48,964 nt of DNA, from contig NZ_JAODNI010000142.1 in the NCBI RefSeq assembly GCF_025465255.1, forward strand, positions 1 through 48,964, read 5' to 3'. Numbering within the stretch: position 1 is the stretch's first letter; every line of letters starts with the position of its first letter. The DNA comes from Pseudonocardia sp. (GTDB lineage: Bacteria > Actinomycetota > Actinomycetes > Mycobacteriales > Pseudonocardiaceae). This document shows positions 34,500-43,587 of the stretch, in pieces. Made by a program: the position numbers and the translations under genes. The notes beneath the pieces were generated by a model that saw only the letters and a program-made list of their open reading frames with translations, did not search any database and was not told where the DNA came from.

Positions 34500-34542
34500 C
34501 GTGGGACCGATTCGGCCGTCACCGGCTGAAATCGGTCCCACG
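34500..34542 (+). terminator. glyS terminator-like stem-loop
   Basis: cgtgggaccgatt (34500-34512) is exactly complementary to 34530-34542, with a 17-nt loop that can form its own ggcc/ggct mini-stem. It begins 7 bp after the glyS stop. No T-tract, as is usual for high-GC actinobacteria. Confidence 0.7.
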
Positions 34543-34731
34543 GGCTGATCATGCCGCCCGTGCGAGGGTCTGTCCGATGCCGTGGCCACCCGTGCCGGGG
34601 GCGCTGCTCAGGGAAGCGGACGTGGCGCTGCAACGCCCGGTCCGGGAACGCGGAGCCGTCCCGGAGGGCTGCGGCCGTCTCGAGTGCGGTGAGAGGGCGG
34701 GCCGTGAGGCCGACGTCCCGGGCGGGTGGTG
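34543..34731. other. Gap with gene-like but start-less minus-strand reading
   Basis: On the minus strand, in a frame shifted from the end of the CBS gene, the text DVGLTARPLTALETAAALRDGSAFPDRALQRHV has backbone-like codon use but no start codon of its own. It may be a remnant tail or unrelated fragment. No other feature is seen here. Confidence 0.3.
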
Positions 34732-35712
34732 TCAGGCCGGCAGCAGCCGGTCCACCAGGTCGTGCAGGGTGACCAGGCCGAGCAGCTCGGACCCGTCCTC
34801 GACGAGCGCGAGGTGGCTGCGGGTCTCCCGCATCGTCGCGAGCGCCTGGTAGACGGGCTTGTCGGCGCTGAGCCGCAGCACCGGACGCACCAGATCCCGG
34901 GCCGTGCCCTCCCGGCCGAGCGCGTCCCGCACGTGGACGAACCCGACGGGCTCGCCGGCGTCCCACACGATCAGCCGCAGGTGCCCGCTCTCCCGCGAGG
35001 TCTCGCGGATGCGGGCCACGTCGTCGTCCGCGGAGACGCCGGTCAGCGCGCGGTGCACGAACTGCCGCAGCGGGGCGTCCTCCAGTTCCAGCACGGTGAC
35101 GAGCTGGTTCCGGCGGTCGTCGTCCAGCGCCCCGGCCCGCGCCGAGTGGTCGACGAGCTCGCGCAGGTCCGCAGGGGTGCGGCCGGACGCCATCTCGTCG
35201 ACGGGTTCGACGCCGACCCGGCGCAGGCACCAGTTCGCCATCCCGTTGAGCCCCAGCAGGAGCGGCCGGGTCACGATCATGAAGCCGCGCATCGGCAGGG
35301 CCAGCAGCGTGGCCGAGCGCTCGGGGTGCGAGATCGCCCAGGACTTCGGCGCCATCTCCCCGACGACGAGGTGCACGAACGTCACGACGATCAGGGAGAG
35401 CACGAACGACACGACGCCCGCCGTGCCCGACGGCAGCCCCCAGCCCTCGAACACCGGCTGCAACGCGGCGTCGACGGCGGGCTTGGCGACCGCGCCGAGG
35501 CCCAGCGTGCAGAGGGTGATGCCGAGCTGGGACCCGGCGAGCAGCAGGGACAGGTCCTTCGCGCTGCGCAGCGCGGCACGGGCCGACGCGCTGGTGTCGG
35601 CGAGCTCCTCCAGCCGGTAGCGGCGGGCCGCCACGAGCGCGAACTCGACGGCGACGAAGAACGCCGACAGCGCCACCAGGGCGATCGACGTGACGATCAC
35701 TCCGGCGCTCAT
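34732..35712 (-). CDS. CNNM/CBS-domain membrane protein, short partner
   Basis: 326 residues. Four N-terminal hydrophobic segments with the CNNM motif (SAFFVAVEFALVAARRYRLEELA, GSQLGITLCTLGLGAVAKP, LVVGEMAPKSWAI), then a CBS pair (LTGVSADDDVARIRE, SHLALVEDGSELLGLVTLHDLVDRLL). The C-terminal CorC_HlyC transporter-associated domain is missing, unlike the upstream partner. The start at 35712 overlaps the partner's stop (ATGA). Such tandem pairs probably work as heteromers in divalent-cation efflux or sensing. Confidence 0.9.
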   Translation of the reverse strand: MSAGVIVTSIALVALSAFFVAVEFALVAARRYRLEELADTSASARAALRSAKDLSLLLAGSQLGITLCTLGLGAVAKPAVDAALQPVFEGWGLPSGTAGVVSFVLSLIVVTFVHLVVGEMAPKSWAISHPERSATLLALPMRGFMIVTRPLLLGLNGMANWCLRRVGVEPVDEMASGRTPADLRELVDHSARAGALDDDRRNQLVTVLELEDAPLRQFVHRALTGVSADDDVARIRETSRESGHLRLIVWDAGEPVGFVHVRDALGREGTARDLVRPVLRLSADKPVYQALATMRETRSHLALVEDGSELLGLVTLHDLVDRLLPA

Positions 35713-37079
35713 GCCCTCTCCTCCGCCTCGCGACGCGGCGCGGGCACGGTGACCAGGCGCAGCCGCACCGTCTCCGGCACCCGCCGTTCCACCTCGCACA
35801 CCTCGATCTCGAGCCGGTGCTCGTCCTCGTCGTCCTCCGCGCCCGCCTCGCGGGGCAGGGTCACGGTGATGACGTCCCCGGGTTCGGGGAGGCGCTGCAG
35901 CTCGGCGATGACCAGGCCGCCGACGGTCTGGTAGTCGCCTTCGGGCAGGTCCGCGTCGAGCAGCCGGCCGACCTCGTCGACATGCAGCGCGCCGGGGACG
36001 GTCCAGCCGTCGCCCAGGGCGTGCGGGTCGTCGTCGACGCCCACGTCGTGCTCGTCGGTGATCTCGCCGACCAGCTCCTCCGCGATGTCCTCGGTGGTGA
36101 TGACGCCGGCGAGGCCGCCGTACTCGTCGAGGACGCAGGCGAACTCGTCGTCCGCCTCGCGCAGCGCGTCGAGCACCGCGGGCAGCGGCAGCGACGCGGG
36201 CACGATGACGGCCGGGCGCATGATCTCGGAGACCCGCAGCGTCGCGGCGTCCCGGCCGTCGATCGCGAGCAGGTCCCGCAGGCAGATGACGCCGACGGGG
36301 TCCTCCCCGTCGACGACGGGGTAGCGCGAGTGGCCGGCTGCCATCGCGTCGGACAGCTCGACGATCGTGATGTCCGGCCGGACCGACGTCACGCGCGGGC
36401 GGGGGATCATCGCGGCCCGCGCCGGACGGTCCTGGAAGTCCAGGACGCGGTCCAGCAGCGTCGACAGGCCCGGGCGGAGATCCCCGCTGTCCCGGGAGTC
36501 GTCGATGATCGCCTCGAGGTCCCGCGGGGTGGCGGCGTGCTCGACGTCGTGCACGGGCTCGATCCGCAGGGCCTTGAGCAGCAGGTTCGACGCGGCGTCG
36601 AACAGCGTGATCAGCCAGCCGAAGAGCCCGAGGTAGAGGTTCGTGGAGAACGCGAGCCGCCGGGCGACCGGTTCGGGCCGCGCGATCGCGAGGTTCTTCG
36701 GGAAGAGCTCGCCGAACACCATCTGCACGACGGTGGAGAGCAGCAGCGCGAAGATCACGCCGATCGTGACGCCGACAGCGGTCGGGACGCCGACGCCGCC
36801 GAGCAGCTCGCCGATGCCGTCGCCGATCAGCGGCTCGGCGACGTAGCCGACCAGCAGGCCGGTGACGGTGATGCCGAGCTGCGCGCCGGACAGCATGAAC
36901 GAGGTGCGCTTCGTGATGGCCAGGGTGCGCTTCGCGCCGGCGTCACCGGCAGCGGCGCTCGCCTTCAACCGCGAACGGTCGACGGCCATGTAGCCGAACT
37001 CCTGGGCGACGAAGTACCCGGTCAGCGCGGTGATCGCGACGACGACGAGCACGCCGAGGAGGATGTTGAGGACGATCAT
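35709..37079 (-). CDS. CNNM/CBS/CorC_HlyC membrane protein, long partner
   Basis: 456 residues: CNNM membrane domain (ALTGYFVAQEFGYMAVDRSRLKASAA, SGAQLGITVTGLLVGYVAEPL, VFGELFPKNLAIARPEPVARR), CBS pair (RPRVTSVRPDITIVELSDAMAAGHSRYPVVD, FACVLDEYGGLAGVITTEDIAEELVGEITDEHD) and a complete C-terminal CorC_HlyC domain. It is the first gene of a two-gene operon with the shorter protein. A Mg2+/Co2+ efflux or flavin-independent membrane role is known for relatives. Confidence 0.92.
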   Translation of the reverse strand: MIVLNILLGVLVVVAITALTGYFVAQEFGYMAVDRSRLKASAAAGDAGAKRTLAITKRTSFMLSGAQLGITVTGLLVGYVAEPLIGDGIGELLGGVGVPTAVGVTIGVIFALLLSTVVQMVFGELFPKNLAIARPEPVARRLAFSTNLYLGLFGWLITLFDAASNLLLKALRIEPVHDVEHAATPRDLEAIIDDSRDSGDLRPGLSTLLDRVLDFQDRPARAAMIPRPRVTSVRPDITIVELSDAMAAGHSRYPVVDGEDPVGVICLRDLLAIDGRDAATLRVSEIMRPAVIVPASLPLPAVLDALREADDEFACVLDEYGGLAGVITTEDIAEELVGEITDEHDVGVDDDPHALGDGWTVPGALHVDEVGRLLDADLPEGDYQTVGGLVIAELQRLPEPGDVITVTLPREAGAEDDEDEHRLEIEVCEVERRVPETVRLRLVTVPAPRREAEERA

Positions 37080-37240
37080 GACGTCACCGCGCGACGGTCA
37101 GCGGTGGGGGAGGTCCGTCCATGGGGGACGGTGCCGGTACTGCAGGAGGGGTCCATGGCTCCGGGGAGTCTGTAGTGGGTGGTACGTCCGGTTAAACGGC
37201 GATCATGCCGTGCGGGTTCCCCGGGCGCCCGCCGGTTCAC

Positions 37241-37261
37241 CCGGACGTCCTTCACGTCCGG
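37241..37261. repeat. 8-bp hairpin upstream of xdhC
   Basis: ccggacgt (37241-37248), loop ccttc, acgtccgg (37254-37261). It lies in the 251-bp gap between the divergent CBS and xdhC genes and is a candidate operator; I see no gene in that gap. Confidence 0.4.
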
Positions 37262-37317
37262 GGCGGCGCGCGACCCGCCGGGGCGCCAGGTCGGCGCGGA
37301 CTGTCGGGGGTGGTGGC

Positions 37318-37330
37318 TACGCTGATCCTC
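37318..37330 (+). promoter_or_regulatory. Leaderless-type -10 box of xdhC
   Basis: tacgct (37318-37323) lies 7 nt before the GTG at 37331; no ribosome-binding site is present. This supports 37331 over the longer in-frame reading from 37205. Confidence 0.5.
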
Positions 37331-38368
37331 GTGACCGCGACCTCCGTGCCGTCCACCTCCGAGACCCTCCGCGAGCTGGGGTCCGCCCTGCGCCGCTGGA
37401 GCGCGGGTGGGGCCGGCTCGATCGGCGTGGTCCGGGTGCTGGGCCGGCACGGTTTCGGCACGGTCGAGTCCGGCCAGATCGTGGCGGGCACCTCTTCCGG
37501 CGAGACCTCCGGCGTCCTCTACCGGCGCGTGCTGGACGACACCGCCGTCCCGCTCGCGAGTGCCGCCGCCGAGCGTCCGGAGGTTCGCGAGGCGCACGTC
37601 GCCGAGGCCGGCGCCGTCGAGGCCGGGCTCGCCTGCGCGGGTGGCGCCACCCTGCTCGGCCACCCGCTCCCGGGCCCGCTCGCCGAGGCGTTGGGGAAGG
37701 CCCTCGAACACGCGAGCCCGGCCGCGCTGCTCTCGACGCTCGACGGCGCCGCGGCCCTCGTCCTCACCGGCCCCGCGCTGGACGTCGTGCACGGCTCGCT
37801 CGGCACCGCCGAGCTGGACGAGGAAGGCGCGGACGCCGCCCGCTGGCTCCTCCGCCGAGGCGGCACCGTCACCGAACGCGTCACCGCCGGGGACACCGAG
37901 CTGCTGCTCGACCTGTGGGTGCCGGTGCCGTCGGTGCTGGTCGTCGGCGCGGGCGCGATCGGCGAGGCGCTGCTCGCCCAGGCCGCGCTGCTCGGCTGGG
38001 CCGGCCGCACCGTCACCGAGCTCGACGAGGCGCGGGACGCCGTCGCGGCGTTCACGGACGCGGACGTCGTCGTCCTGCTTGACCACTCGCCCCGCTTCGA
38101 CGCGATGCTGCTCGCCGGGCTGGAGCACGGCCACGGGTTCCTCGGCGCGCTCGGCTCGCGCCGCACCCAGGCCGCCCGCCGGGAGCGGCTGCTGGCCGCC
38201 GGGGTGTCCGAGGAGCAGCTGGCCACGATCCACGGCCCGGTCGGGCTGGACCTCGGCGCGCGCACCCCGGCCGAGACGGCGGTGTCGATCGTCGCCGAGG
38301 TGATCGCGGCCCGGGCGGGCCGCGCCGCCACCACGCTGGGCGCCTCACAGGGACGGATCGGGGGGTGA
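37331..38368 (+). CDS. XdhC-family protein
   Basis: 345 residues. The N-terminal part has the XdhC motif ([28 protein letters not shown]), and the C-terminal part is a Rossmann fold ([70 protein letters not shown]). XdhC proteins sulfurate and insert molybdenum cofactor into xanthine-dehydrogenase-like enzymes. No xdhAB genes are in this window, so its client lies elsewhere. The stop overlaps the next start (GTGA). Confidence 0.88.
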   Translation: MTATSVPSTSETLRELGSALRRWSAGGAGSIGVVRVLGRHGFGTVESGQIVAGTSSGETSGVLYRRVLDDTAVPLASAAAERPEVREAHVAEAGAVEAGLACAGGATLLGHPLPGPLAEALGKALEHASPAALLSTLDGAAALVLTGPALDVVHGSLGTAELDEEGADAARWLLRRGGTVTERVTAGDTELLLDLWVPVPSVLVVGAGAIGEALLAQAALLGWAGRTVTELDEARDAVAAFTDADVVVLLDHSPRFDAMLLAGLEHGHGFLGALGSRRTQAARRERLLAAGVSEEQLATIHGPVGLDLGARTPAETAVSIVAEVIAARAGRAATTLGASQGRIGG

Positions 38369-39144
38369 ACACGCCCCTTCGTCGACCGGCCGCACGAGGG
38401 AGGCCGCGGCGCCGCTACGAGAGTGCGGACGCCGATCCCGTCACCGAACGCCTGCCCTGGTCCGAGGGCGAGACCGTGCCGATGGGCCCCGAGTCGGCAC
38501 CGGCGCGCGCCGTCACCGGCGCCGCGCCGTGCTGGATCCGGCGGCTGCTGGTCGGCACGGTGCTGATGGCGGTGATCATCGTGGGCGGTACCGCGTTCCG
38601 CGTCTGGCAGGTCGCGCGGGTGGACGGGGACCGGCCCGTCGACGCCGTGGTCGTGCTCGGCGCCGCGCAGTACGACGGCGAGCCCAGCCCGGTCCTCGCC
38701 GCCCGGCTGCGGCACGCCCTCGCGCTCTACCAGGACGGCCTCGCCCCGCGGATCGTCACGGTCGGGGGCAAGCAGGCGGGGGACCTCTACACCGAGGCCG
38801 AGGCGGGCCGCCGCTACCTGACCGCGCGGGGCGTCCCGGCCGCGGCGATCGACATGGTCGACGAGGGCACGGACACCCTCGGCAGCCTCAAGTCCGTCGC
38901 CACCCGGGCCGGGCAGGAGGGCTGGAGCAGCGTGCTCGTCGTCAGCGACCCGTGGCACTCGCTGCGCGCCCGCACCATGGCCCGGGACGCGGGGCTGGAC
39001 GCCTGGACGTCGCCGACGCGCAGCGGGCCGGTCGTGCAGACCCGGGAGACGCAGGCGCGCTACATCTTCCGGGAGACCGGGGCGCTGCTCTACTACCGGC
39101 TCACCCACGCGTCGGCGGAGACCGAGAACACCGGGCTCGGATGA
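38365..39144 (+). CDS. ElyC/SanA/YdcF-like DUF218 membrane protein
   Basis: 259 residues. A basic, disordered N-terminus of about 55 residues is followed by one membrane anchor ([22 protein letters not shown]) and an extracytoplasmic DUF218 domain ([76 protein letters not shown]). Relatives are linked to cell-envelope maintenance. It overlaps xdhC by GTGA and dgt by ATGA, so the three genes are one operon despite unrelated functions. Confidence 0.88.
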   Translation: MNTPLRRPAARGRPRRRYESADADPVTERLPWSEGETVPMGPESAPARAVTGAAPCWIRRLLVGTVLMAVIIVGGTAFRVWQVARVDGDRPVDAVVVLGAAQYDGEPSPVLAARLRHALALYQDGLAPRIVTVGGKQAGDLYTEAEAGRRYLTARGVPAAAIDMVDEGTDTLGSLKSVATRAGQEGWSSVLVVSDPWHSLRARTMARDAGLDAWTSPTRSGPVVQTRETQARYIFRETGALLYYRLTHASAETENTGLG

Positions 39145-40445
39145 CGCTCTCCGTCGAACGGGGCGGTTCGCACCCCGCTGCGGACTCCTACGACGAGCGC
39201 GCCCGCGCCCGCCTCCTCCCCGAACCGCCGAAGGGCTCGGGCCTGGGCGAACGCGTCCGCCGCGAGCGCCGCAGCCCGTTCTCCCGGGACCGCGCCCGAG
39301 TCCTGCACTCCGCCGCGCTGCGCCGGCTCGCGGGGAAGACCCAGGTCGTCGGGCCGGGGGAGGGCGCCGAGATCAGCGGCATCCCGCGCACCCGGCTGAC
39401 GCACTCGCTGGAGGTCGCGCAGATCGGCCGCGGGATCGCCGAGGAACTGGGCTGCGACCCGGACGTCGTGGACACCGCGGGGCTCGCCCACGACATCGGC
39501 CATCCGCCCTTCGGGCACAACGGGGAACGGGCCCTCGACGAGTTCGGCGCGGCCTGCGGCGGGTTCGAGGGCAACGCCCAGACCCTGCGGATCCTGACCA
39601 GGCTCGAGCCGAAGATCGGCCACGGCGAGACCGCGGGCGGGCTCAACCTCACCCGCGCCACCCTCGACGCGTCCTGCAAGTACCCGTGGCCGCGGCGGGG
39701 CGGCGAGCGGAAGTTCGGCGCCTACGCCGACGACGCGGACGTCTTCGGCTGGATCCGGGACGGCGCGCGGGAGGGCCACCGCTGTATCGAGGCGCAGGTC
39801 ATGGACTGGTCGGACGACGTGGCCTACTCGGTGCACGACGTCGAGGACGGGATCCTCTCGGGCCGCATCGACCTCGCGGCCCTGGGCTCGGCCGCCGAGC
39901 GCCGCGCGCTGGCCGAGCTCGCGAGCAGGCACTTCGGTGCCGACCGGGCGGCGTGCGAGGAGGTCGCCGCGGACCTGTCGACGCTGCCGGCCGTCGAGGC
40001 GGTGCGGGGGTTCGACGTCGGCACCGCGCGGACCGAGGGGCACGTCGCCCTCAAGCGGCTGACCAGCGAGCTCGTCGGCCGGTTCGTGCGGATCGCCACG
40101 GATGCGACCCTGGACGTCCACGGCGAGGCCCCGCTGATCCGGCACTCCGGGGACCTCGTCGTCCCGCCGCGGGCGGCCGCGGAGGTGGCCGTGCTGAAGT
40201 CCGTCGCGCTGCGGTACGTGATGAGCGACCCGGAGCGGCTCGCGATGCAGGCCCGGCAGCGGGAGCTCCTGCACGAGCTGGGGGAGGCCCTGCTGCGCGG
40301 CGCCCCGGAGAGCCTGGACCCCGTGCGGGCCGAGGACTGGGCCGCGGCGCCGGACGACGCCGCCCACCTGCGCGTCGTCGTGGACCAGATCGCGATGCTC
40401 ACGGACCAGCAGGCCGTCGCCTGGCACGCGCGCCTGCCCCGCTGA
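39141..40445 (+). CDS. dgt: Deoxyguanosinetriphosphate triphosphohydrolase-like protein
   Basis: 434 residues. HD-domain residues His88 ([14 protein letters not shown]), His117-Asp118 ([14 protein letters not shown]) and the later Asp in [13 protein letters not shown] are all present. The family cleaves dNTPs to nucleoside and triphosphate. The position before dnaG is conserved in actinobacteria (in mycobacteria dgt directly precedes dnaG). Here several small or decayed genes lie between the two. Confidence 0.95.
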   Translation: MTLSVERGGSHPAADSYDERARARLLPEPPKGSGLGERVRRERRSPFSRDRARVLHSAALRRLAGKTQVVGPGEGAEISGIPRTRLTHSLEVAQIGRGIAEELGCDPDVVDTAGLAHDIGHPPFGHNGERALDEFGAACGGFEGNAQTLRILTRLEPKIGHGETAGGLNLTRATLDASCKYPWPRRGGERKFGAYADDADVFGWIRDGAREGHRCIEAQVMDWSDDVAYSVHDVEDGILSGRIDLAALGSAAERRALAELASRHFGADRAACEEVAADLSTLPAVEAVRGFDVGTARTEGHVALKRLTSELVGRFVRIATDATLDVHGEAPLIRHSGDLVVPPRAAAEVAVLKSVALRYVMSDPERLAMQARQRELLHELGEALLRGAPESLDPVRAEDWAAAPDDAAHLRVVVDQIAMLTDQQAVAWHARLPR

Positions 40446-40560
40446 GGGCTCACGCACCGACGGCGGGTCGCGCCGTCGCGTCGGGCACACCACTCTGTGG
40501 GTCCCCTGAGAATCCGCCAGGCCGGCGGCACGAACCGGCGATCACGGGCATCGTGAAGGC

Positions 40561-40980
40561 GTGCGCACGATCGGTAACGTCCTGTGGTTCGTCCTCGTCG
40601 GCTGGTGGCTCGCCCTGGCCTACCTCGCGGCCGGCGTGGTCGCGTGCCTGCTCGTCGTCACCCTCCCGTTCGGCATCGCCTCGTTCCGGCTCGCGGGCTA
40701 CTCGCTCTGGCCGTTCGGCCGGACGATCGCGCACGACCGGTACGCCGGGGTGCCGTCGGTGATCGGCAACGTGCTGTGGGTCGTGCTCTTCGGCTGGTGG
40801 CTGGCGCTCGCCCACGTCGCGGCCGGGATCGCGATGATCGTGACGATCGTCGGCATCCCGTTCGGCCTCGCGTCGTTCAAGCTGGCCGTCGCCGCGCTCG
40901 TCCCGCTGGGGGCACGGATCGCGCCCGTCGACGCGCTGCGGTACGGCTACGCCGAGCCGCGCCCGCTCGCCCACCGCTGA
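40561..40980 (+). CDS. yccF: YccF-domain membrane protein
   Basis: 139 residues made of two copies of the YccF repeat: IGNVLWFVLVGWWLALAYLAAGV and IGNVLWVVLFGWWLALAHVAAGI, each followed by P-F-G-I/L-A-S-F. About four membrane helices. The function is unknown. The GTG is preceded by catcgt at 6 nt, possibly a leaderless start. Confidence 0.9.
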   Translation: MRTIGNVLWFVLVGWWLALAYLAAGVVACLLVVTLPFGIASFRLAGYSLWPFGRTIAHDRYAGVPSVIGNVLWVVLFGWWLALAHVAAGIAMIVTIVGIPFGLASFKLAVAALVPLGARIAPVDALRYGYAEPRPLAHR

Positions 40981-41071
40981 GCTCCCCACCGCGGGGGTGA
41001 CGCCGGCCACTCGTCGTCACATCCCGGAGCGCGGTCCCGTCCTCCGGTCAGGACGAATCGAGGAGGACGTG

Positions 41072-41338
41072 ATGGCGCGCATTCCCGCGGTGGCCGAACA
41101 GGACGCCGGAGTACTGGGCCGGCTGGCCTACCGGTTCGCGCGGCGACGGTTCGGCGCCATGCCCGAGCCGTTCGCGGTGACCCGGCACCACCCGAAGCTG
41201 TTTCGGCCGGCCGGCCGGGCGGGCGTCGTCGAGCTGACCCAGGCGATCGGGCTGGAGAACATGCGCGCCCGCGCGAACCAGGCGCTCGGCATCACCGAGC
41301 AGGGCTTCGACGCGGCGTGCCGGGTGCGGACCGGCTGA
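41072..41338 (+). pseudogene. Carboxymuconolactone-decarboxylase-like protein with deleted core
   Basis: An in-frame 88-residue ORF with an excellent GAGGAGG site. Residues 1-46 (MARIPAVAEQDAGVLGRLAY...HHPKLFR) are the N-terminus and residues 50-86 (GVVELTQAIGLENMRARANQ...GFDAACRV) the C-terminus of actinobacterial CMD/AhpD-like proteins of about 185-190 residues. The roughly 100 residues between, which hold the redox-active CxxC and general-acid His, are missing. The junction lies in the GC repeat cggccggccggccggg (about 41210-41222). The remaining product cannot have the normal activity. Confidence 0.8.
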
Positions 41339-42004
41339 TCAGTGGCGCGAGTAGGCCGGGCAGTACGAGTCGCTCGCGGCATCGACCAGCACGAGCGCGT
41401 CCCGGGCGCCGACACCGGCGGACACCGCCGAGCCGACCAGGGTGCTGCGGGACGTCCCGGACTCGAGCGACGTGCACACCTGGTGCCCGAGATCGACTAG
41501 CTGGGTGTCGGTGTAGTCCTGGAACGAGGGCCGGTCCGCGACGGCGGCGAGGTAGGCGGCGTCCCCGCGGACGTTCGCCGAGGCGGTGAGCGCGCTCGTC
41601 GCGCCCAACGCCGTCGTGGTGATGCCGGCGAGAGCGCCACCGGCGAGCAGGACGACGCCCGAGAGCACGGACGGCAGGATCCATGCCGGCCGCTGCTTCG
41701 GCGGCGGCGGGAGGTGCGGGGCACGCCCGTGGACCGGCGGAGGCGGGCCGAACTGCGGCCCGGCGGGCGGCCGCCACCCGGTCGGGGGACCGGCCTGGTG
41801 CGGGATCGCACCCTGTGGCGGCAGGCCCTGACCCAGGCCCTGCCCCTGGGGGCCCAATCCCTGCGGCGGGACGTGCTGCTGCGGGATGCCCGGCCCGCCC
41901 GGGCGGTACCCCGGCCCCTGATCCGGCGTGCTCCGGTCCGGTGCGCCTCGCTGCGCGGGGATCGCACCCTGCCGGCGCTGCCCCCAGGTCCCCTGCGCGT
42001 CCAT
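41339..42004 (-). CDS. Membrane-anchored DUF732-domain protein
   Basis: 221 residues. Residues 1-105 are Pro/Gln/Gly-rich and disordered, then one membrane helix (ILPSVLSGVVLLAGGALAGITTTAL), and an extracellular DUF732-like domain (AYLAAVADRPSFQDYTDTQLVDLGHQVCTSLESG...SAVSAGVGARDALVLVDAASDSYCPAYS) with the two conserved cysteines. DUF732 occurs in secreted actinobacterial proteins of unknown function. The ATG at 42004 is chosen for its GGGGGGAACGG leader; an upstream ATG at 42040 is possible. Confidence 0.82.
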   Translation of the reverse strand: MDAQGTWGQRRQGAIPAQRGAPDRSTPDQGPGYRPGGPGIPQQHVPPQGLGPQGQGLGQGLPPQGAIPHQAGPPTGWRPPAGPQFGPPPPVHGRAPHLPPPPKQRPAWILPSVLSGVVLLAGGALAGITTTALGATSALTASANVRGDAAYLAAVADRPSFQDYTDTQLVDLGHQVCTSLESGTSRSTLVGSAVSAGVGARDALVLVDAASDSYCPAYSRH

Positions 42005-42060
42005 CCGTTCCCCCCGCTCTGCGGACGTCACCGGGGACATCGCGCACCGCCGGTGAGGAC

Positions 42061-42807
42061 TTACGTCCCCGTCGAGTGAACCGGACCGGGCACGGTGTCG
42101 TCCACCGGAACCGGCTCGCCGGGACAGGTGCCGAGGATGTCGACGATCGTGTCGTGCTCGGCCTGCGTGATCCACAGCGCGTACTTGGCCTTGACGGCGA
42201 CCTGGCGTGCCACGTAGTCGCAGCGATAGGCCTTGACCGGGGGGAGCCAGGTGGCGGCGTCGCCGTCGCGCTTGGCGTTGTTCGTCGGGCCGTCGACGGC
42301 GAGCAGGTTCAACGGGTCGTTCCCGAGGTTGCGTCGGGCGGCGGCGTCGAGCTGCTGGGCGCCCTTCTGCCAGGCGTCGGACAGCGCGACGACGTGATCG
42401 ATCTGCACCTTCTCGCTGGTGCCCTGGCCACGGGTGAACGGGATCGCCTTCCCGGTGTACGGGTCGTTCAGCGTGCCGGTGAGGACGATGCACTCGTGGG
42501 TGCCCGGCTTGAAGGTCTCGCCGGTCATGTCCCTGGCCAGGACGTCGTTGCGGGTGTCGCAGCCGTTGCGGTCGACGTCAGCCCAGGCGGGCCCGAACTC
42601 GTCCCGGGTGTAGCCGGTCTTCGGTGCGCGGCCCTTGACCGGCAGCGTGGCGAGCACGTCGGCGGCCCCGCCGGACGGTGCGGCCGCGGCGGCCGTCTCG
42701 ACGGAGACGTCCGGGAACTCGACAGGGAACCGGTCCGCCAGCGAGGCGCATCCGGTCGCCGTCAGGAGCACCATCAGCAGGGCTGGGATCACTCGGGCCG
42801 TTCGCAC
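42061..42807 (-). CDS. Secreted lipoprotein HNH nuclease (DUF1524-like)
   Basis: 248 residues. Signal peptide with lipobox LTATGC at about residue 20, then an HNH fold (KVQIDHVVALSDAWQKGAQQLD, NLGNDPLNLLAVDGPTNNAKRDGDAATWLPP) with the His, Asn and second Asn/Lys of the DUF1524/GmrSD_C type. Cysteines (GCDTRND, HECIVLTG, YRCDYVAR, GTCPGEP) suggest disulfides outside the cell. Exported members probably degrade external DNA. GTG 42807 gives the most typical signal peptide; the frame extends to 42852. Confidence 0.85.
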   Translation of the reverse strand: MRTARVIPALLMVLLTATGCASLADRFPVEFPDVSVETAAAAAPSGGAADVLATLPVKGRAPKTGYTRDEFGPAWADVDRNGCDTRNDVLARDMTGETFKPGTHECIVLTGTLNDPYTGKAIPFTRGQGTSEKVQIDHVVALSDAWQKGAQQLDAAARRNLGNDPLNLLAVDGPTNNAKRDGDAATWLPPVKAYRCDYVARQVAVKAKYALWITQAEHDTIVDILGTCPGEPVPVDDTVPGPVHSTGT

Positions 42808-42877
42808 GAGGCGAGATCCTCGCCGACGCGCTGTGATCACTGTGCGTGACACGCCGGACGCGGGCGGATGCGTTTCC

Positions 42878-43234
42878 TTACACCCTGAGCTTGTCCGGGT
42901 TCAGCACCTGATGGATCGTGCACGCTCTCGTCCCGGACGACGGCGGTCAGCGGGTCGCTCTCGTCGCCGGTCGTGACAGGGGTTCCGGCAGCCAGGGCCC
43001 GACGTAGGTCTCCCGGCGGGCGGCGGCGGAGCGCAGGCGGTCCAGGCACAGCCGACCGACGGCGGTGGTCAGCCAGGCACGGGGCTCCCGGATGTCGGCG
43101 CGGGCGTCAGGGCCGAGGCGGGACCAGCGCAGCCAGGCGTCCTGCACGGCGTCCTCGGCGTCCGCGAGGCTGCCGGTGATCCGGTAGCCGACCCGCAGGA
43201 GATGGGCCCGGTGCTCCTCGAACCCGTCCGCCAC
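42878..43234 (-). pseudogene. SigJ/ECF41-type sigma factor with frameshift and large internal deletion
   Basis: From GTG 43234 the sigma2 region reads normally (FEEHRAHLLRVGYRITGSLADAEDAVQDAWLRW to RRETYVGPWLPEPL). One base is then lost at CTG(G)TC near 42977, shifting to the frame VTTGDESDPLTAVVRDESV. Near 42925 the text jumps to a third frame, TIHQVLNPDKLRV and TAA at 42880-42878, which is the extreme C-terminus of SigJ-type factors. About 190 residues (rest of sigma2, sigma4 and most of the SnoaL-like domain) are gone. No functional sigma factor can be made. Confidence 0.85.
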
Positions 43235-43352
43235 GGCGCGACCCTAGCGCGGCGACCGCCGGTGCCGGGGTCGGCCGAACGGCCGAGGCTTCGCCCGGGA
43301 TTCCTACCTCCGGCCGAGGTGACGCACAGGAAAACGGGGCAGCCTCGAGGAC

Positions 43353-43544
43353 ATGAACGAGATCCTCACCGCCGTCGGGGCCTGGACCGGGATCCTGGTG
43401 ATCGCCGTCCTCGCCGTCACACCCCTGCTCGCCGACCTCCCGAACCGCCGGAGACCGGCCCTGCCGGCCCACGCCGTGCCGCACCTCCCGGCCCAGCGCG
43501 CGGCCGGGAGCACCCGCCCCGCGATCCTCACCCCGCAGGGCTGA
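43353..43544 (+). CDS. Possible small membrane protein
   Basis: 63 residues with one hydrophobic segment (ILVIAVLAVTPLLADL) after a short N-terminus and a Pro/Arg/Ala-rich tail. GAGG lies 5 nt before the ATG. I do not recognise it. It lies in the divergent gap between the sigma-factor remnant and dnaG, ending 43 bp before dnaG. Confidence 0.45.
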   Translation: MNEILTAVGAWTGILVIAVLAVTPLLADLPNRRRPALPAHAVPHLPAQRAAGSTRPAILTPQG

Positions 43545-43574
43545 CGCGCGCCCCACCCGTCGCGTGGCACGAAC

Positions 43575-43587
43575 TAGACTCCGCCGC
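43575..43587 (+). promoter_or_regulatory. Leaderless-type -10 box of dnaG
   Basis: tagact (43575-43580) stands 7 nt before the GTG at 43588, without a ribosome-binding site. It decides the start against the longer frame from 43564. Confidence 0.5.

Noticed and set aside
34551..34772. Plus-strand frame of 73 codons after glyS
   Set aside because: Arg/Gly/Pro shadow text overlapping the end of the CBS gene; no start signal or domain.
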